Notes: generated by a model not told the origin, from the letters alone. Counted from the stretch's first letter, positions 24,669 through 37,433 are shown. The stretch: 64,000 nt of DNA from Desmodesmus armatus (GCA_007449985.2 VIIQ02000625.1:124001-188000), one strand, 5' to 3'. Program-made: numbers and translations.

Positions 24669-27600
24669 TCAAGAGCTTGCCGCAGCAGCCTCCGCTGCAG
24701 CAGCAGCCCGCTCCCGTGCCGCCCTGTCATGCGCCAGCGCCGCCGCGTCCGCCGCCCCCTCCTCCGCCGCCCTCTCCACACTCGCCCTCACAAACTCCAG
24801 CAGCAGCCGGTACCCCGGTGCCTCCCGGCTCGCCGGCTTACACAACGTAATGTGGTCCTGATCCCGCAACACGTGCACCTCACCGAAGCCCGGGTACCCG
24901 CTCTCAAACGGCACGATAAGAATCCTCGGCATGAAGTCCAGCCCTGCGAGGTTCGTAGCGAGGCCCTCGCAGAAGCTGAGAACGGCCACGCGGCCGGAAT
25001 CGTGTAGGGATGCCAGGCGAGCGTTGAGGGCGGCGAGGTGGGGTCCTGGACTCAAGTGGTGGATGCTGGGGGCTGGGGAGGCGCCGGGGAGGTGTCGCAG
25101 CTTCCAGCCGAGGGCTGCCATGCCGCTGCCAAAGTGGGGGGTGGCGTAGAAGGCGAGGGCGCAGGTGGAGGTGGCGAGGCGGCCGCGGCGGCTGGTGGGG
25201 GGCTCCTCTAGGGCCTGAGCCAACATCTCCTGGGAGGTGGGTGTGAGAGAGAAGACACAGGGAGGAGGTAAGTTGATGCACAGTTGTGAGCCTGCAATTT
25301 GTTGCCTGCAAGCCTCATGCTTGTGGATTTTGTCAACATGTCCGTGGTGTGGCGGCCGTGGCGGCTGGTGGGGGGCTCCTCTAGGGCCTGAGCCAACATC
25401 TCCTGTGAGGTGGGCGGTAGGACATAGTGGGATGAGAGAGAGGGGGGGGGGGAGTGAGAGGCAGGTTGGATGCACAGTTGTGAGCGCGCGTTGCCTGCAA
25501 GCCTCAGGGTTGTGAGTTCTGTTCATTTGCGCATGGTGAGGCGACCATGCGGGCTGGTGGGGGCCTCACCCAGGGCCTGAGCCAACATCTCCTATGAGGC
25601 GGGTGGGAGAGAGAACACACAGGGAGGAGTTGGGTTGAACGCACAGTCCTGAGCACGCATCGTGTTGCCTGCAAGCCTCATGCTTGTGGGTTTGGTCAAC
25701 GTGTCCGTGGCGACGAGGCACGGCGGCTGGAAAGGGCCTGTTTGAAGGCCTGAGCCAACATCGGCTGTGAGGTGGGCGCGAGAGAGAACACAGGAAGGAG
25801 GTGGGGAGATAGCGGCAAGGATGCTTGCTTCACATAGCTCACTTGAAAGAGGGACTGTCCTTGCCTGGAAGCCCCAGGCTTGTTGTGGGGTTGGTGAGTG
25901 CGTACGTAGCACCACATCAAGAACCCGCCATGTCACATGGGCCTTATCCCTTGCTCACCTTGACTACCAATGCGTTCAGGACCCCCGCTAGCATCGCCGT
26001 GGCTACTGCTGCTCGCTGGCCAGCTGGCAACGCAACCCTTTGTGGTGTCCCCTCTTCTTGGGGCACCACAAAATGTTGACAGGGGCGCCCCCAATCAATT
26101 CGAAGCTGGGATTTGAACAAAGTGCCTTGCTCACCTTGACCACCAGGCCTCCCATGCTGTGGCAAACAAACACCACGGGGCGCTGCCCTATGCCCGCAGC
26201 CACCAACTTGTCCAGCAGCAGCCGGCCACAGTCCGGCAGGCTCAGGCTCTCACCCTCCCAGCCAGTCACGGGAGCCTGCACAGCACAGCACAGCACAGCA
26301 CAGCACAGCACAGCACAGCACAGGACCACAACAGCAACCAAATCACGAGATGAAGCCAGGTCAGGGTCTTGGTTGGGGGCTTGATGATGTAGGGATATGG
26401 GGTGGCGCCCGAGCCATATATCTGCTGAGCCCCTCAAAGGCACAACTACCACAGAGGTGTGCATGGATGCCATGCACAGATACACTGCCCGCTTCAGCAC
26501 GTACAGACAGCTGCACACACCGGGGCAGGTGTGCGTGCAAGGGGTTGCAGAGATATATACCATTCACACTAGCCAGTGCACAACGCACGCTTGAGAGCCT
26601 CTGAACTCACAGCAAACGCCAACACCTTGCACACATCATATCTCGTCACTATTTCGTTTGCTGCCAGAAAGACACGGCCAGAAAAGAAAAAAGAAACACC
26701 GACTGGTCTCACCCACCTTGTACTCCACAGTCAGCAGCCGAGCAGTCGGCACGTCAGCAGCCAGCCATGCAGCCGGCCAGCAGTCCTCCTGCGTCATGTG
26801 CCGGCTGTGCACAGCAGCCTGACTCGACGGCTTCAACGCCACGCCCTTGCGCTCCACGCCACCCCTACCGCTGCTGCCGCTGCTGCTGCTGCTGCCACCC
26901 GCCACTGCAGCAGCCACCACAGAGCTGTCGTGCTCGGGGGCCGCCCCACTGGGGCGGAGATCCGATGCGGTGCCCTTACGCCAGGAGACGAAGGGTCCGC
27001 CTCGGATGCCGTGCACAAACACGATGTCCACTTCTGGGGGTGCAGGTTGCTGTACACACTGGACAACCTCTTCAGCCTCACCTCCCTGCTCTCCCTGCTG
27101 CTGCTGCTGCTGCTGAGACGTGTTGGTCACAGGCCCAGCTGAAAGCCTGCCTGAAGATGCCGTGCTCTTCCTGCTGCTGTCGTCCACCCTGCTTACCAAG
27201 GCCTGTACTGCCTCGTATGTTGACAGCGGGGCACCAGGGTTGCCAGCTGCAGTCGGGTGTGGGCTTGCTGCTGCTGCCTCCTGCAGAGCCTGCTGAGCCT
27301 CTTCCTCCTTTATCTCAGCAAACTTTACAAGCCGCTGGGCAAGCCAGGACACGGCAGGCTGCAGGAAGCCCACATCCCCCGCTGCTGTGGCCGCAGCAGC
27401 GCCAGCAGCAGCACCCTCACTGGCAGCAGTGCTGGCGGAGATGCTGTCAGTGCTGCTGCTGGTGTCCCCAGGTGACACCTGGGAAACGTCGGCACCCAGG
27501 GCGCTGGCAGCGGCGGCTGCTGCCGCGGCAGCCGCAGCGTTGGCAACGGCTGAGGCCGCTGCTGCTACCGATGCCGTGGTCGACTCTACGCTGCCGCTGC

Positions 27601-30600
27601 TGGTCAGCGTTGGTGGGACGTCCACCCCCACATCGATGTCCGAGTGGGAGAGGTCGGAAGCAGCGGCGGCAGCAGCAGCAGAGGCAGCAGTGGCTGCAGC
27701 GGCGCTGAGAGAGTCAATCAAGCTGAGGGGCGGCGGCTGCAGAAGGCCCCAGTTGTGGCCATCACTAGGGTGCATGAGGTGAATGCCGTCTGGGTAGTAC
27801 ACTGGGGGCCGCACAGCCTGGCTGCCATCATCACCAACACTACTGCTGCTGCTGCTGAAGGGCCACAAGCCCTCTACAAGCTGCGACAGGTCCTCTGAAG
27901 ACCTCAGCTCCTGGTACAGCCTCCGACCCCAGGCACTGCTGCTGTTGCCACTGCCTGCAGCAGTGGCAGCAGCGCCAGCAGCAGCAGCGGCGTCACCGCC
28001 GCCGCCCTGCGCCTGCTGCAGGAGTGACTCCATGTACTGCTGCTGCTGCTGCTGTCGCTTCCTGCTGCCGCTGTATGCCACAGCAGACTCCAAGTGCAGT
28101 AGGGCCTTGGTGGCATATGAAGACAGCAGGCAGTCATGGCTGGCAGCAGCCTCTAGCAGCCACGGTAACCAGGCAGCAGTACTGGTGCCAACAGCACTGA
28201 CTGCAGACGAACCTACAGCAGCACTAGCTGCTGCTGCTGCCGCCTGGCTCGCGCTGCCGGCACCTACAGCAACAGAAGGTGCGGGCAATTGCAGGCGCTG
28301 CCTCGCCCACCCCTCTCTTCCTGGCAGCAGCAGCCCGGCAGCACCACCAGGAAGCTGCTGGACTGCCTCTGTCAGCTGCTGTGCAGCAGCCGGCTGCAAG
28401 GCCAGCATGCTGAGTATCCTTGCAACCTGCCGCTGCAGGCACAGCAGGGTGAGCCCGTCCCCATCCGCCCAGCTGGCACCCTCCTCGGCCGCTGCTGTGA
28501 TTACTGCGGCATTGTCTGCCAGGGCCTGAGGCACCATGGGGGCGTCACCCGCCAGGCTGGCGTCGCTGGCGTCGTTTTGGCGGGAACCAGGCCCGTTTTG
28601 GCGGGAAAATGCCGCAGGGGCCAGGTCGACCGCGTCCCAGCCTGCAGCACCCTGAGCAAACTCCATGAGCATCGCTGCCGAGCTGCTGCTGCTATTGTGC
28701 TGGGGGTGGTAGTGCTGCTGCTGCTGCTGTTGAGGGGCATCAGGACCCTTGCCAGGGCTATCTGCTGCAGCTGCTGTTGCATCGGGATGCTGCTGGGTGC
28801 TGCGGGGGCTCACCAGCGCAGCAGCAGTGAACCTCGCCTGCACAGCATCTGCCAGCCTCCCACTGACTGACGCCACAGCAGCGGCAGCAGCAGGGTGGCC
28901 CTGCGTACCGCCGCCGCCGCTGCTGCTGCTGCTGCTGCTGCTGGCCCCCATGCTGCTACTAAAGTCAAGCTCAGTTGCCAAGCCCAGCAACAGAAGGCTG
29001 CTGAGCTGTGTGCGGAATGTCACTGCTGCACTCCCTCCCTCTTTCTGCATCGGATCATCCTGCCGCTGCTGCTGCTGCTGCTGCTGACCCTGGGTGTGTT
29101 GCTGCTCAGCACCCCCTGTGCGGGTCTGCAGGGACACCACGTGCTGCTGCTGTGGGGCCTCCTGCTGAGCGGGGGATGCTACAGCTGCTGCCAGCCCAGC
29201 GCCAACCATGCTGCTGACAGGACCGCAGCGCTCCAGAGGTGGGCCAGCAGCAGCTGCAACACCCACTGGCTGGATGACCTGCTGCACTCTACCCTGACCA
29301 CCAGCAGCTGAACCCTCAGCAGCAGCAGCAGCAGCAGCAGCAGCGGCGGCGGGTGCATCGCCGCTGCTGGCACTGCTGCCCTTCCACCCCCAGAAGCTGC
29401 GCCCGATGCGAGCACTCAAGCTCAGCCCGCTGCCGCCGCCACCATCCCCGCTCCCTGCATCTCTGCTCCCATCGCCGCCACTGCCGCCGCTGCCGTGCTT
29501 CCCAGCTGCCCTGCCGCTGTTGCTGCTACTGCTGTCATACTTTGTGAGGAAGGCCTGTGGCTCCAGTGCTGCATCTGGGTGCAGTGTGAGGCGCTCCATG
29601 ACTGGCAGGATGCCTGCTGACAGCAGCCAGGTCTGCTTGGAGGGGTCCTCGGCAACAACTGACGCCAGCAGCTGCGCAGGAACAGCAGCACAGGGGAGGG
29701 GGGGGGGGACGGGGGAGAGGGGGGGGGCAGTTAGCAGGACAGGAGGCAGGGTTGGGCTGATGGAAGAATGTTGTCGGAGTCAGGCAGGTGGTAGTCGGGA
29801 GGGGTCCTCTGCAACCAATGCTGCCAGCAACTGTGCAGTTCCCGCAACAATTGGGAGCGAGGGAGGGAGGGCGGGCGACAGGGCCACTCAGCAAGACGAG
29901 GGGCTAGGGTCAGGCAGTCATCCTCTCTGTCCACACACACATTGACTGTCTTGTACGTGCAAGTAACATTTTACCAACGCGTGTGCACGCACCTCCAACA
30001 CCTGACACGTCCGCTGCTGCGCCACGTTGAAGTCCACCACCCGAGCAGCCATGGGATACGCCTCCACCACCGCCGGCGTGAACATCCCCGGCAGCAGATC
30101 ACTCGGCAGGCTCAGCGAGCCCGCAGCACCCAGCCAAGCTGCCAGCATCGCGTTGGCAGCAGCCTTTAAATCCTCGGCAGCTGCTCGAGCTGATGCTGCA
30201 GTCACAGGGGCAGCGTCCCGCCAAATAGACGCGCGCGCAGACTCCAGGAGTGCTTCTTCCTTGGAAAGACCTTGGCCGCCCTTTCCTGCAGTGTTTTTCT
30301 GCTGTGTTGTGCCTGCACCCCTACTGCTGCTGCTGGTGGTGGTAGAGGCTGTTGTGGGAGCATGCTGGTCCTGATGAGCGGCGTCTGCAGGGGCTGTGCT
30401 GGGGCTGCTTGCATCGTCATCCTGAAGCAGTGCAGCTTCAGACACCCCAGTATTGCTGGTACTGCTGCTGAAAGGCCAGTACCAGCTGCTGCTGCTGCTG
30501 CTGCTGGGGACAGGTGATGCCATACTCGGTGAGGCAAGGCCTGCTGTACCCCTGGCTTCCAACCCTTCAGGAGCGCCAGCTGCAGCAGTCTCGCTCGCAC

Positions 30601-33600
30601 TGCTGCTACTGCTGCTGTTGCCATTGCTGCTGCCCCACCACCACCAGCTGCCACTGCTGCCTGGCGACCCCAGCCAAGGTTTTGCCCCACCCTGATTAAG
30701 CCCATTGCTGCTTCTGCTGCTGTTGCCAGTGGTGGTGCCAAAAGCAGCAGCAGCAGCAGCAGTCGGCGACACGTCTGCTTTGGCCGGCCGTGGCAGCAGG
30801 CCGGCAGCAGCAGCGACAGCCACCTGGGCAGGTGTTTGTGCCAGCTGTGTGATGCTGGTGTAGGCTGCCACCCTGCTGGACAGCTGCTGCAGCAGCCGCG
30901 ACAGCCAGAGCTGTGCTACTGACAAGCCTAGAGGGCCGTCCTGCTGCGCAAGGGCTGCAACACATGAACATGAATTGGAATTGCAGCAGCGACACATGCA
31001 CACAGGGGGTCAGCTGTAACATGGGAGACCTATGGCAAGCATGCACTCCGCTGCATGCACGCAGCACCCCTCTTCTGTTGCCAGAGCATGCGGTGTTGGC
31101 ACCACTTCTCTCTGTAGGGAATGCTGCATTTGCATGAGCAAGACAAGCAGGAGCGGATGCATGCTGTACTGCTCCCTGGCTGTTGCAACGTCAGCCACAC
31201 CCCTGTCCCCATCCCTAAACATCCGCACTCCTTACCTCTGAGAGCAGCCACACAGGACCGTGCAAGAACCTCATCAGCAGCAGTTGCCTGACACCGCCCA
31301 CCCTTGCCGGCACCAGCTGCTGCTCCCACAGCCGACCCCTCATCGCTGAACCAGCTCAACAGCCACGCAACGGCACTGCTGCCGTCACTGCTGCCACTGC
31401 TGCCGTCGCTGCCAGTGTTGGCCAGCAGCAGGTTGGCTGTGCTGTTGCCCAGCCAGCCGAGCAGCATGTCCCGCCATCGGATCTGAGCCTCCTGAGAGTC
31501 CAGCTGGCCTGCAGTAGCTAGTGCTGCCAGTGCTGCTGCTGCTCGGGCCTTGATGGCTGGGTCGGGGGACAGCGCCAGGCAGTCCAGGGTGGGGAGCCAA
31601 TGGAGCCCCTTCAGGGCGTCCTGCAGAGGAAAAAGGAGAAAAGGAAGATGGAGGCAGCGCAACCGGGAGGGAGGGCGGCAGGGCTGCCCAAAAGTACACA
31701 GTCATCATCAGCACCACCCAGTTGGCAGGCCTCCCTTTCAAACCTCTTGACCAACAGCACACAAAGATGATTGTATCAGCACCGAAGCATGGACGTGACG
31801 TTAGTGACCACAAGCAACCCAGTCCCTACTCTGCCCCAGCCGGACAACCACATGCAGCTATGCATGCTGAACAGATACCACAATAAGGACACAGCATAGT
31901 TGCATGTTGCAAGGTCCGCACCTTGACCAGAGGTCCTCCCACAGCCACTGCTGCAGCCAGTGTCGTCATTGCAGCATCAGCAAGTGCAAGGTCAGCAGCG
32001 CCAGCAGCAGACCCCATCATACCAACCCCAGCAGCAGGAGCAGCCTCCACACTGCTGCTGCTAGCAGCCGCGGCTGCTGCTGCCGCCGCTGCTGCCGCGT
32101 CTGCTGCTAGGTACAGCAGCGGCTGCATCCATGTTGCCAGGTCAGCGTCTGTGACTGTTGAGGGCTGCAATAGCAGCTGCCGCTGCAGCCTGCATTTGAG
32201 GAAACCACACATGTGCAGCAGCACGTAGGGGGCACTGTGAGCAATAATGTCAAGGTGCCCATATATTGTGGCCACTAGTTGCACAGGACATGCTGCCTCT
32301 AGCAGGAACTCTTACCTAATGTGCAAGAGGAGAAGCCAAACATGCAACTTTGGGATAATGTCGATAATTGTCTGCTCCTGCAATGTGCAATGCATACTTG
32401 CCGGCGATGATGGCAAGTCTTGCCGAGAGGGCCTCTGGAAGCATGGGTCCAGGGACCAAAGCTGTTCTTTGCAGTCCTGGCTGCCAGCTGGCTGCACAGC
32501 CATGCTTCAACCCCATGTAAGGCATTTGCTGTGACTTCTGCATAGCTCATAGTCAGCCCAGAACACACCAAAAGGAGCCAGCCAGGGTGGTTGGGTTCCC
32601 AACAAAATTCAACAAGCTCAAGGCATTGCGTAGGCGCCCACCTGCAGACGGCTCCTTGCAGCTCCCGCCCACCGTCTCCCTGTGCAACGGCCTGCATCGC
32701 CAGCTGCCCCAGCACATGCGCCAGCCCCAGCGAACACAGCTTCACCTGCTGCTTCTGCCCGGCCTCAGCCCATGCGGTCAGCAGCTGCAGCACTAAACCC
32801 TGCAGCGCAGACCCCTCTGGACCCTCTTGGGACTGCTGCAGCAGCTGGATGGTCTGCTTGGCATCATCCAGGCTGAGCCCCTGGCTGAAGTCTGCTGCTC
32901 TGTCCTGCAGGACGCTTTGCATGCTGGCTGTAAGCTGTGCTGAGGCTCTGCCTGATGCTATGTGGTGCAGGAGGTGCGGGACAGCACCCGGCCGAGCCAG
33001 GAGCCGGCTCGCCGTGTGGTAGCCGCCAAGAAAATTGACCTGTGCACGGGAGCAAGGGGCAGGACAGTACACGAATGATTATGTCATAACATTCAAACTT
33101 GATGAATGATGATGTCTGAGGTTTTGCTGTGCGTCAAGCCTCAACCAAAGTGCCAGTGATGCCGCCATCAACACACAGTGCTTGATGGACCAGCTGGATT
33201 TCCCCAGCATACAGTCACAGCAGGTGATGGTGTGCTGAAAGACGGTGCTGTGTTCTGCCCGCTGCTGTGCTGTGCTTATCTGCGCAGCCACACGCACCAC
33301 GGCCTGCTCCGCATGCTGCTGCTCCGGCGAAAGCTCCTCAGTGGCTGTGCTGACCAGGAAGTCGAGCAGACGCCCGCTGCCTAAAGCCAGTAGCGCCTCT
33401 CTAGACTCCGAGTCCTCTGCCTTCTTTGCCAGCCAGCGCGCAGCTGTGCCCTTGATTGAGGCGAGTGCTGAGCCTGTGAGGGACTGGCTGTGGCTGCCAT
33501 GCTGCTTGTCAGGGGCTGATGGGCCCCATAGGGAGGACAGCTGCTGCCTGAGGCGCCCCAGGGTGCTCTGAGGAGCCTGCAGGAAGCATGCAGGCAGTTG

Positions 33601-34077
33601 CACAGGGTGTGTGGGTTGATGGGGGATTCTTGCTCGTATTATGATAGTGTAGTGCAGCAACTGTATGTCATCACTAGCTGTTGTGGCTGTGGTACACCCT
33701 CCAGGATGTTGGGACACCCTGCAATTTCTGGTGACGTGGTGACTGCGCCAATGGTGATTACACCTAAGCAGGTGGGGATGCATGTGCCCAGCTGCTGCAC
33801 AGTACCAGGCCTGAGTGCAGGAAAGCGACGAGATACGGTCTTGCAGTTGCATGTGTATGTAGCAGGCCATCACTGCCGCCCATCCATGCGCACTGCCTTG
33901 CGTACCCACCTCCTGCGCACCCCCCTGTCCAGCGTCATGCAGGCTGGAGGCAGCAAACCAACTGCCTCCCATCACACCGGCTGCAACGGCTCCCACAATC
34001 CATTTGGATCGTGGAGAACGACGTGGCACGGCTGTGTGGGTGAACCGCAGCAGCACCACCCTCCCACCAGGGAGCAT
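24669..34077 (-). CDS. SERAC1: SERAC1-like serine hydrolase with large low-complexity inserts (9 exons, about 2038 aa)
   Basis: Alpha/beta hydrolase of the SERAC1 family (in animals, phosphatidylglycerol remodelling at ER-mitochondria contacts). Exons in order: 34077-33910, 33576-33298, 33039-32642, 32189-31922, 31620-31236, 30954-29993, 29671-26717, 26275-26135, 25229-24669; phases agree, 6117 nt. The N-terminus is Arg-rich followed by a hydrophobic segment (about residues 27-46), as expected for a mitochondrial or membrane anchor. Residues about 80-1690 contain weak helical-repeat segments (for example LLASVVAEDPSKQTWLLSAG) split by poly-Ala, -Ser and -Gln. The hydrolase domain is C-terminal: VDIVFVHGIRGG from about 1701, CWPAAWLA, the nucleophile elbow CHSMGGL (Ser about 1845), FYATPHFGSG, and DQDHITLCKP with the likely catalytic His. 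It is about three times the length of human SERAC1, with the extra length in the inserts. The start is the first ATG of the exon; the exon 2 donor is the least certain boundary. Confidence 0.85.
25229..25790 (-). repeat. Intronic array of exon-9 5'-edge copies (three extra acceptor-bearing units)
   Basis: The real start of SERAC1-like exon 9 (GAGATGTTGGCTCAGGCCCT, from 25229) is followed upstream in intron 8 by three more copies, marked by ggcctgagccaacatc on the + strand at 25385, 25574 and 25747 (the real one is at 25212). Spacings are 173, 189 and 173 bases. Each unit is an exon edge, its AG and about 110 bases of intron. The sense-strand acceptors read cctcacag, cctcatag and cctcacag, so all three AGs survive. 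Confidence 0.9.
25949..25971 (-). repeat. Short copy of the exon-8 donor edge
   Basis: The end of exon 8 with its donor (sense TGGTGGTCAAG/gtgagcaagg at 26135) recurs about 180 bases downstream inside intron 8 as TTGGTAGTCAAG/gtgagcaagg. Only about 20 bases match, so this is weaker than the other examples. Confidence 0.5.
26276..26322. repeat. (CAGCA)n pentanucleotide repeat beside an acceptor
   Basis: Tandem cacag/cagca units in intron 7 directly abut the exon-8 acceptor. On the sense strand they form (TGCTG)n, standing where a polypyrimidine tract would be. Confidence 0.9.
29799..29830 (-). repeat. Copy of the exon-7 5' edge with acceptor
   Basis: SERAC1-like exon 7 begins LLASVVAEDPSK at 29671. 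About 160 bases upstream in intron 6 the sense strand reads actgcacag then codons for LLAALVAEDPS, a diverged duplicate of the acceptor and exon start. Its frame is the same, but it soon runs into intron-like sequence. Confidence 0.85.
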
Positions 34078-34558
34078 CCTACAACAGCCTTCCCTTCTGC
34101 CTCAAAGGCCTGTGGCGGTCGTCAGGCTGTGCTGTGGCATCGATTTGCATAGAGTCATTCTCATCATCGCAGCAGACACTCAGGGTGACGCCCTATGATG
34201 CATCACTCGAGGCAACAACAGCACCTGAATGCACAAAAGCAATCATGAACGGTTTGCGGACCTCCTTTATTGTTGTGCTTCAAAGTTCTTGAAATAAGAA
34301 TTGCACTTTCAACAACGTGGAAGCACACGCAAAATCGGACATGCTGACGTGTGAGGGCAGTAACGTATGCCTGTCGATCCCTCGAAGCAAAAAGGCATGG
34401 CACTGGTTATCCTGATTCAATCATTTCCACCACTGTAAAAGAACATCTTTCTCCTCGCCTCCACACACCCTCTCACCCCTGTCAATACCCCCCCCCCCCT
34501 CTCTCACCCCACCACCACCCCAGTGCCCCACTTCCCACCATCAGCCTCTCCTGAATCA
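34078..34558. promoter_or_regulatory. Shared 481-bp spacer between divergent genes
   Basis: The SERAC1-like gene (-) and the glycosyltransferase (+) start head-to-head, so this spacer must hold both promoters and 5'UTRs. The right half (34440-34540) is an extreme C/T/A-only tract with a 13-base C run, immediately upstream of the + start. No TATA box was identified. Confidence 0.5.
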
Positions 34559-37433
34559 ATGGGAATCTTGATACTAGTTAAGGAGCAGCTTTTGACCGGT
34601 CATGACTCTCACTACGCTGGTGGCATCCACTTGTTTGGCTGCCTTGCCTCAGCACTGTCTCAGCAGGCTGACTGTGTCGTTCACATTTTCAGCACAGCCA
34701 GCGAGGCAGTCATCATGCACCACGCTGTGACTCACTCTCTCTTCACTCAACTGCACACCCACTATACTACCTGTGGGGCGGAGGTGATAAGCTGGGAACA
34801 ACCCAATGGACTGCACCACCACTGTGTTGTGCACAGTACACCCCCAGACGCAACTGCAGCGGCCCCTGGCAGTACCAGAAACAGTGCCAAGGCCTCAGCA
34901 CTACTGTCAGCAGTTGCAGAAACATGCAGCAGCCTGGCAGCAAAAGGGCAAGCCGGCCAGGTTCTGCTCGACGTCGATACCCTGCAGCATGCCGCTGTCT
35001 CCATCACCTTGCTGCACAAGCTATCAGCAGCCACATCCGGCAAGCTTACAGCAGCACTCCAGCCCACCAGCAACACAGCAAAGATGTGCGTACACCACCA
35101 GCAGCAGCACCACCAGCAGCACCACCAGCACAACACGCTGCAACAACAGCAGCAGCAGGAGGATCAGGTGCAGGACAGCGTGCCATTCATGCTGGCACTG
35201 GCCCAGCAGTGCTGCAGCAGCTGTCCCGCAGCCCAAAATCCTGCAGGACACACAGCCAGCACACAGCATGACCACCCTCAGCACCAACAGCAGGCACAGC
35301 AACAGCAAGGTGACCAGGAGCAGGAGCAGCTGGCACAGGTGAACTGCGGCACACCTGGGGAGCCAGCTGCCTGGCAGCTGCTGGCATTCGTGCAGAATCT
35401 GCATCATCTACCGTTTGGGCCATGCGGCACAGGTGGGGATACACCGCATGTATATACTTGCAGCAGGAGTACCTCCAGGGTGCGATACACACGGCACCAA
35501 GCAACTTGCATTGTGGGTGCAGGGTCAAGGAAGCATTCTCATACACCAAGAGATGAAACGTACATGGCACCACAGTTGCAGGTGCATCGCAGCATAGAAA
35601 TGCATCATAGCAGTCCTCTGGACGTACCAGTAACCCATTGGGAACAAAGTGCTGCGCTGGGTGGTTCTTTAGCCAACATGGTGGGGTTACCTGACCCGCA
35701 CCTCCCTTGGTGTTGCCTCAGGTGTTGCAAACAGTGCTTGCTCTGCTGTGTTACGCTGTAGGCCCAAGATCACCAGCTGTCCTGCAGGCCTGGCAGTCAG
35801 TGTCCGGTGTCCTGTGTGTCTCCCAGTTCATCCGCAGCTACCTCGAGCAGCATGCACTGCCTCACCTGCCACAGATGCAGCCTCGGGACCTCCACGTCGT
35901 GCATCCGGCAGCATTTGGGGTCTGTGGCCAGGGGCCTTTCGAAGACCTGGGCAGCACAGCAGCTGCAAGGCTGTGGGGCACAACAGCTACTACTCCTGGC
36001 TCTGCCCCTGCTGCTGCTTCTGCTGCTGCTCCTTTGCCCAAAGGTGCTCCTGGCCCTGCTTGTGCTCCTGTCGGTGTCACCAGCAATGCTTGCAGTGAAG
36101 TAGCAGCAGCGCTTACGGCAGCAACTCAGCCTAGTGGCAGGGCAGCTAGTGCTGGGAGCGATCTGGTGTGTGTCAGAAGGGGCGTGTGCAGGTCAAGGCC
36201 AGCCGAAACAGCAGGTCTGCAGCGTGCTGTCGAGTCCACCTCTGGCACTGCGGCCACTGGCGCTGCTGCTGCTGCTGCTGCTGCTGGGGCAGGAGAGTGG
36301 TTGCAGCAGGCGGGGCAGGCACAGCAGTGGCAGCATGCGCTGCAGGAGGGACATGAGAAGCAGGAGCAGCAGCCTCACGAGCAGCAATGGCAGCAGGTGC
36401 CTGTTGTGGGCATGCTCAAGCTCACTCGTGAGAAAGGCAGCGAGCTGTTTCTGGCGCTGGCGGCTGTTCTGCCACAACTGCGCTTCAAGGCTGTTTGTGC
36501 TGAGCCGCAGCTGCTACAGCAGGTGACCCAGGCGGGCTGTAGCAACGTGCAGCTGGTTCAACCCGTAGGTGAGATGTGCTGGGGCTCCCTCTCTGCCAGG
36601 CAGAGCCGCAGGGCAGCTAACGATGCAGTACAGCAGCTGTGACAGCACTGTGTTGTGGTAGTTTGTCTTGTCATTTCATGCTCAGCATGTGCTCGTCACA
36701 ACTAGCAGTGTTGGCCAAACCTGGCAGGCTGTTGCAGACCACAATACCCAGAAGGAGTCGACCAAGCAGAGCTATCTTTGGGTACCAGCTGCACCATTTC
36801 CGCCTGCACCTTGTAAACCTCCCTGCACTGTGCCTGGGTGGTGTCTGCATGCCTTTGTGTTTGCTTGCAGCGGATGTCTCAGCAATCCTGCAGGGCATTG
36901 ACATCCTAGTAGTCCCCAGCATCCTGCACGAAGCCTTCGGCATGGTTGTGCTGGACGCGATGCTGCATGGCATACCCGTCCTAGTGGCAGCAGCAGGTGC
37001 TTTGCAGGAGGCTGCTGCAGGCACCGCTGCTGGGCTTGCAGTGCCGCTCATGCACTTCCCGCCATCACAGCAACCACAAACGGTTGCAGCAGGGGCCGCC
37101 GCGGCGGGTGACAGTAGCATGAATGGGACGTGCGCTGAAGGTGTGAGCAGGGCAGCAGGATGTGAGGACGGCTTGTCAGAAGCATCAGACAGCGCATGCA
37201 TGTGTTGTTGGCTGGAAGGCCAGCGCAGTTGGGCGAACAGGGTGTACCCGCCCCTGCAACAGGAGCATGTGGTCAGTTGGGCGGGTGCAATCCAGCAGAT
37301 GCTCAGCAGTAGGGAGCGGTACTTGCAGGCCAGCAGCTGCAGCAGGGCAGCTGCGCAGCAGGTGGTGCGGCAAGGGCCTGAGCAGTTGGCTGCACTTGTT
37401 CAGTGGTTGAGGCAGTGCCAGGTCACAACCTGA
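34559..37433 (+). CDS. GT4/GT-B-type glycosyltransferase (3 exons, 747 aa)
   Basis: Retaining glycosyltransferase-like protein of the group-1 (GT4) type. Exons 34559-35432, 35762-36568, 36871-37433; phases agree (2244 nt). The N-terminal domain begins MGILILVKEQLLTGHDSHYA followed by GGIHLFGCLASAL, the Rossmann strand and Gly-rich loop of the acceptor half. NLHHLPFGPCGTGPRSPAVL is formed exactly across intron 1, and SGVLCVSQFIRSYLEQH follows. The C-terminal donor half has VGMLKLTREKGSELFLAL and ILVVPSILHEAFGMVVLDAM (Glu about 581, Asp about 589). The usual EX7E motif is therefore EX7D. His/Gln-, Ala- and Gln-rich inserts interrupt both halves. An upstream in-frame ATG (34523) exists, but 34559 fits the domain start. 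No signal peptide is seen; donor and acceptor sugars are unknown. Confidence 0.8.

Noticed and set aside
26767..29945. Long + strand open frames rich in Leu, Cys and Ala
   Set aside because: They are the antisense of the poly-Ala/Gln/Ser blocks of SERAC1-like exon 7; only the - strand gives hydrolase motifs and consistent phases.
35722..35761. Earlier acceptor (ttgcctcag at 35721) for glycosyltransferase exon 2
   Set aside because: It gives the wrong phase from the 35432 donor; the acceptor at 35761 restores PFGPCGTGPRSPAVL in frame.
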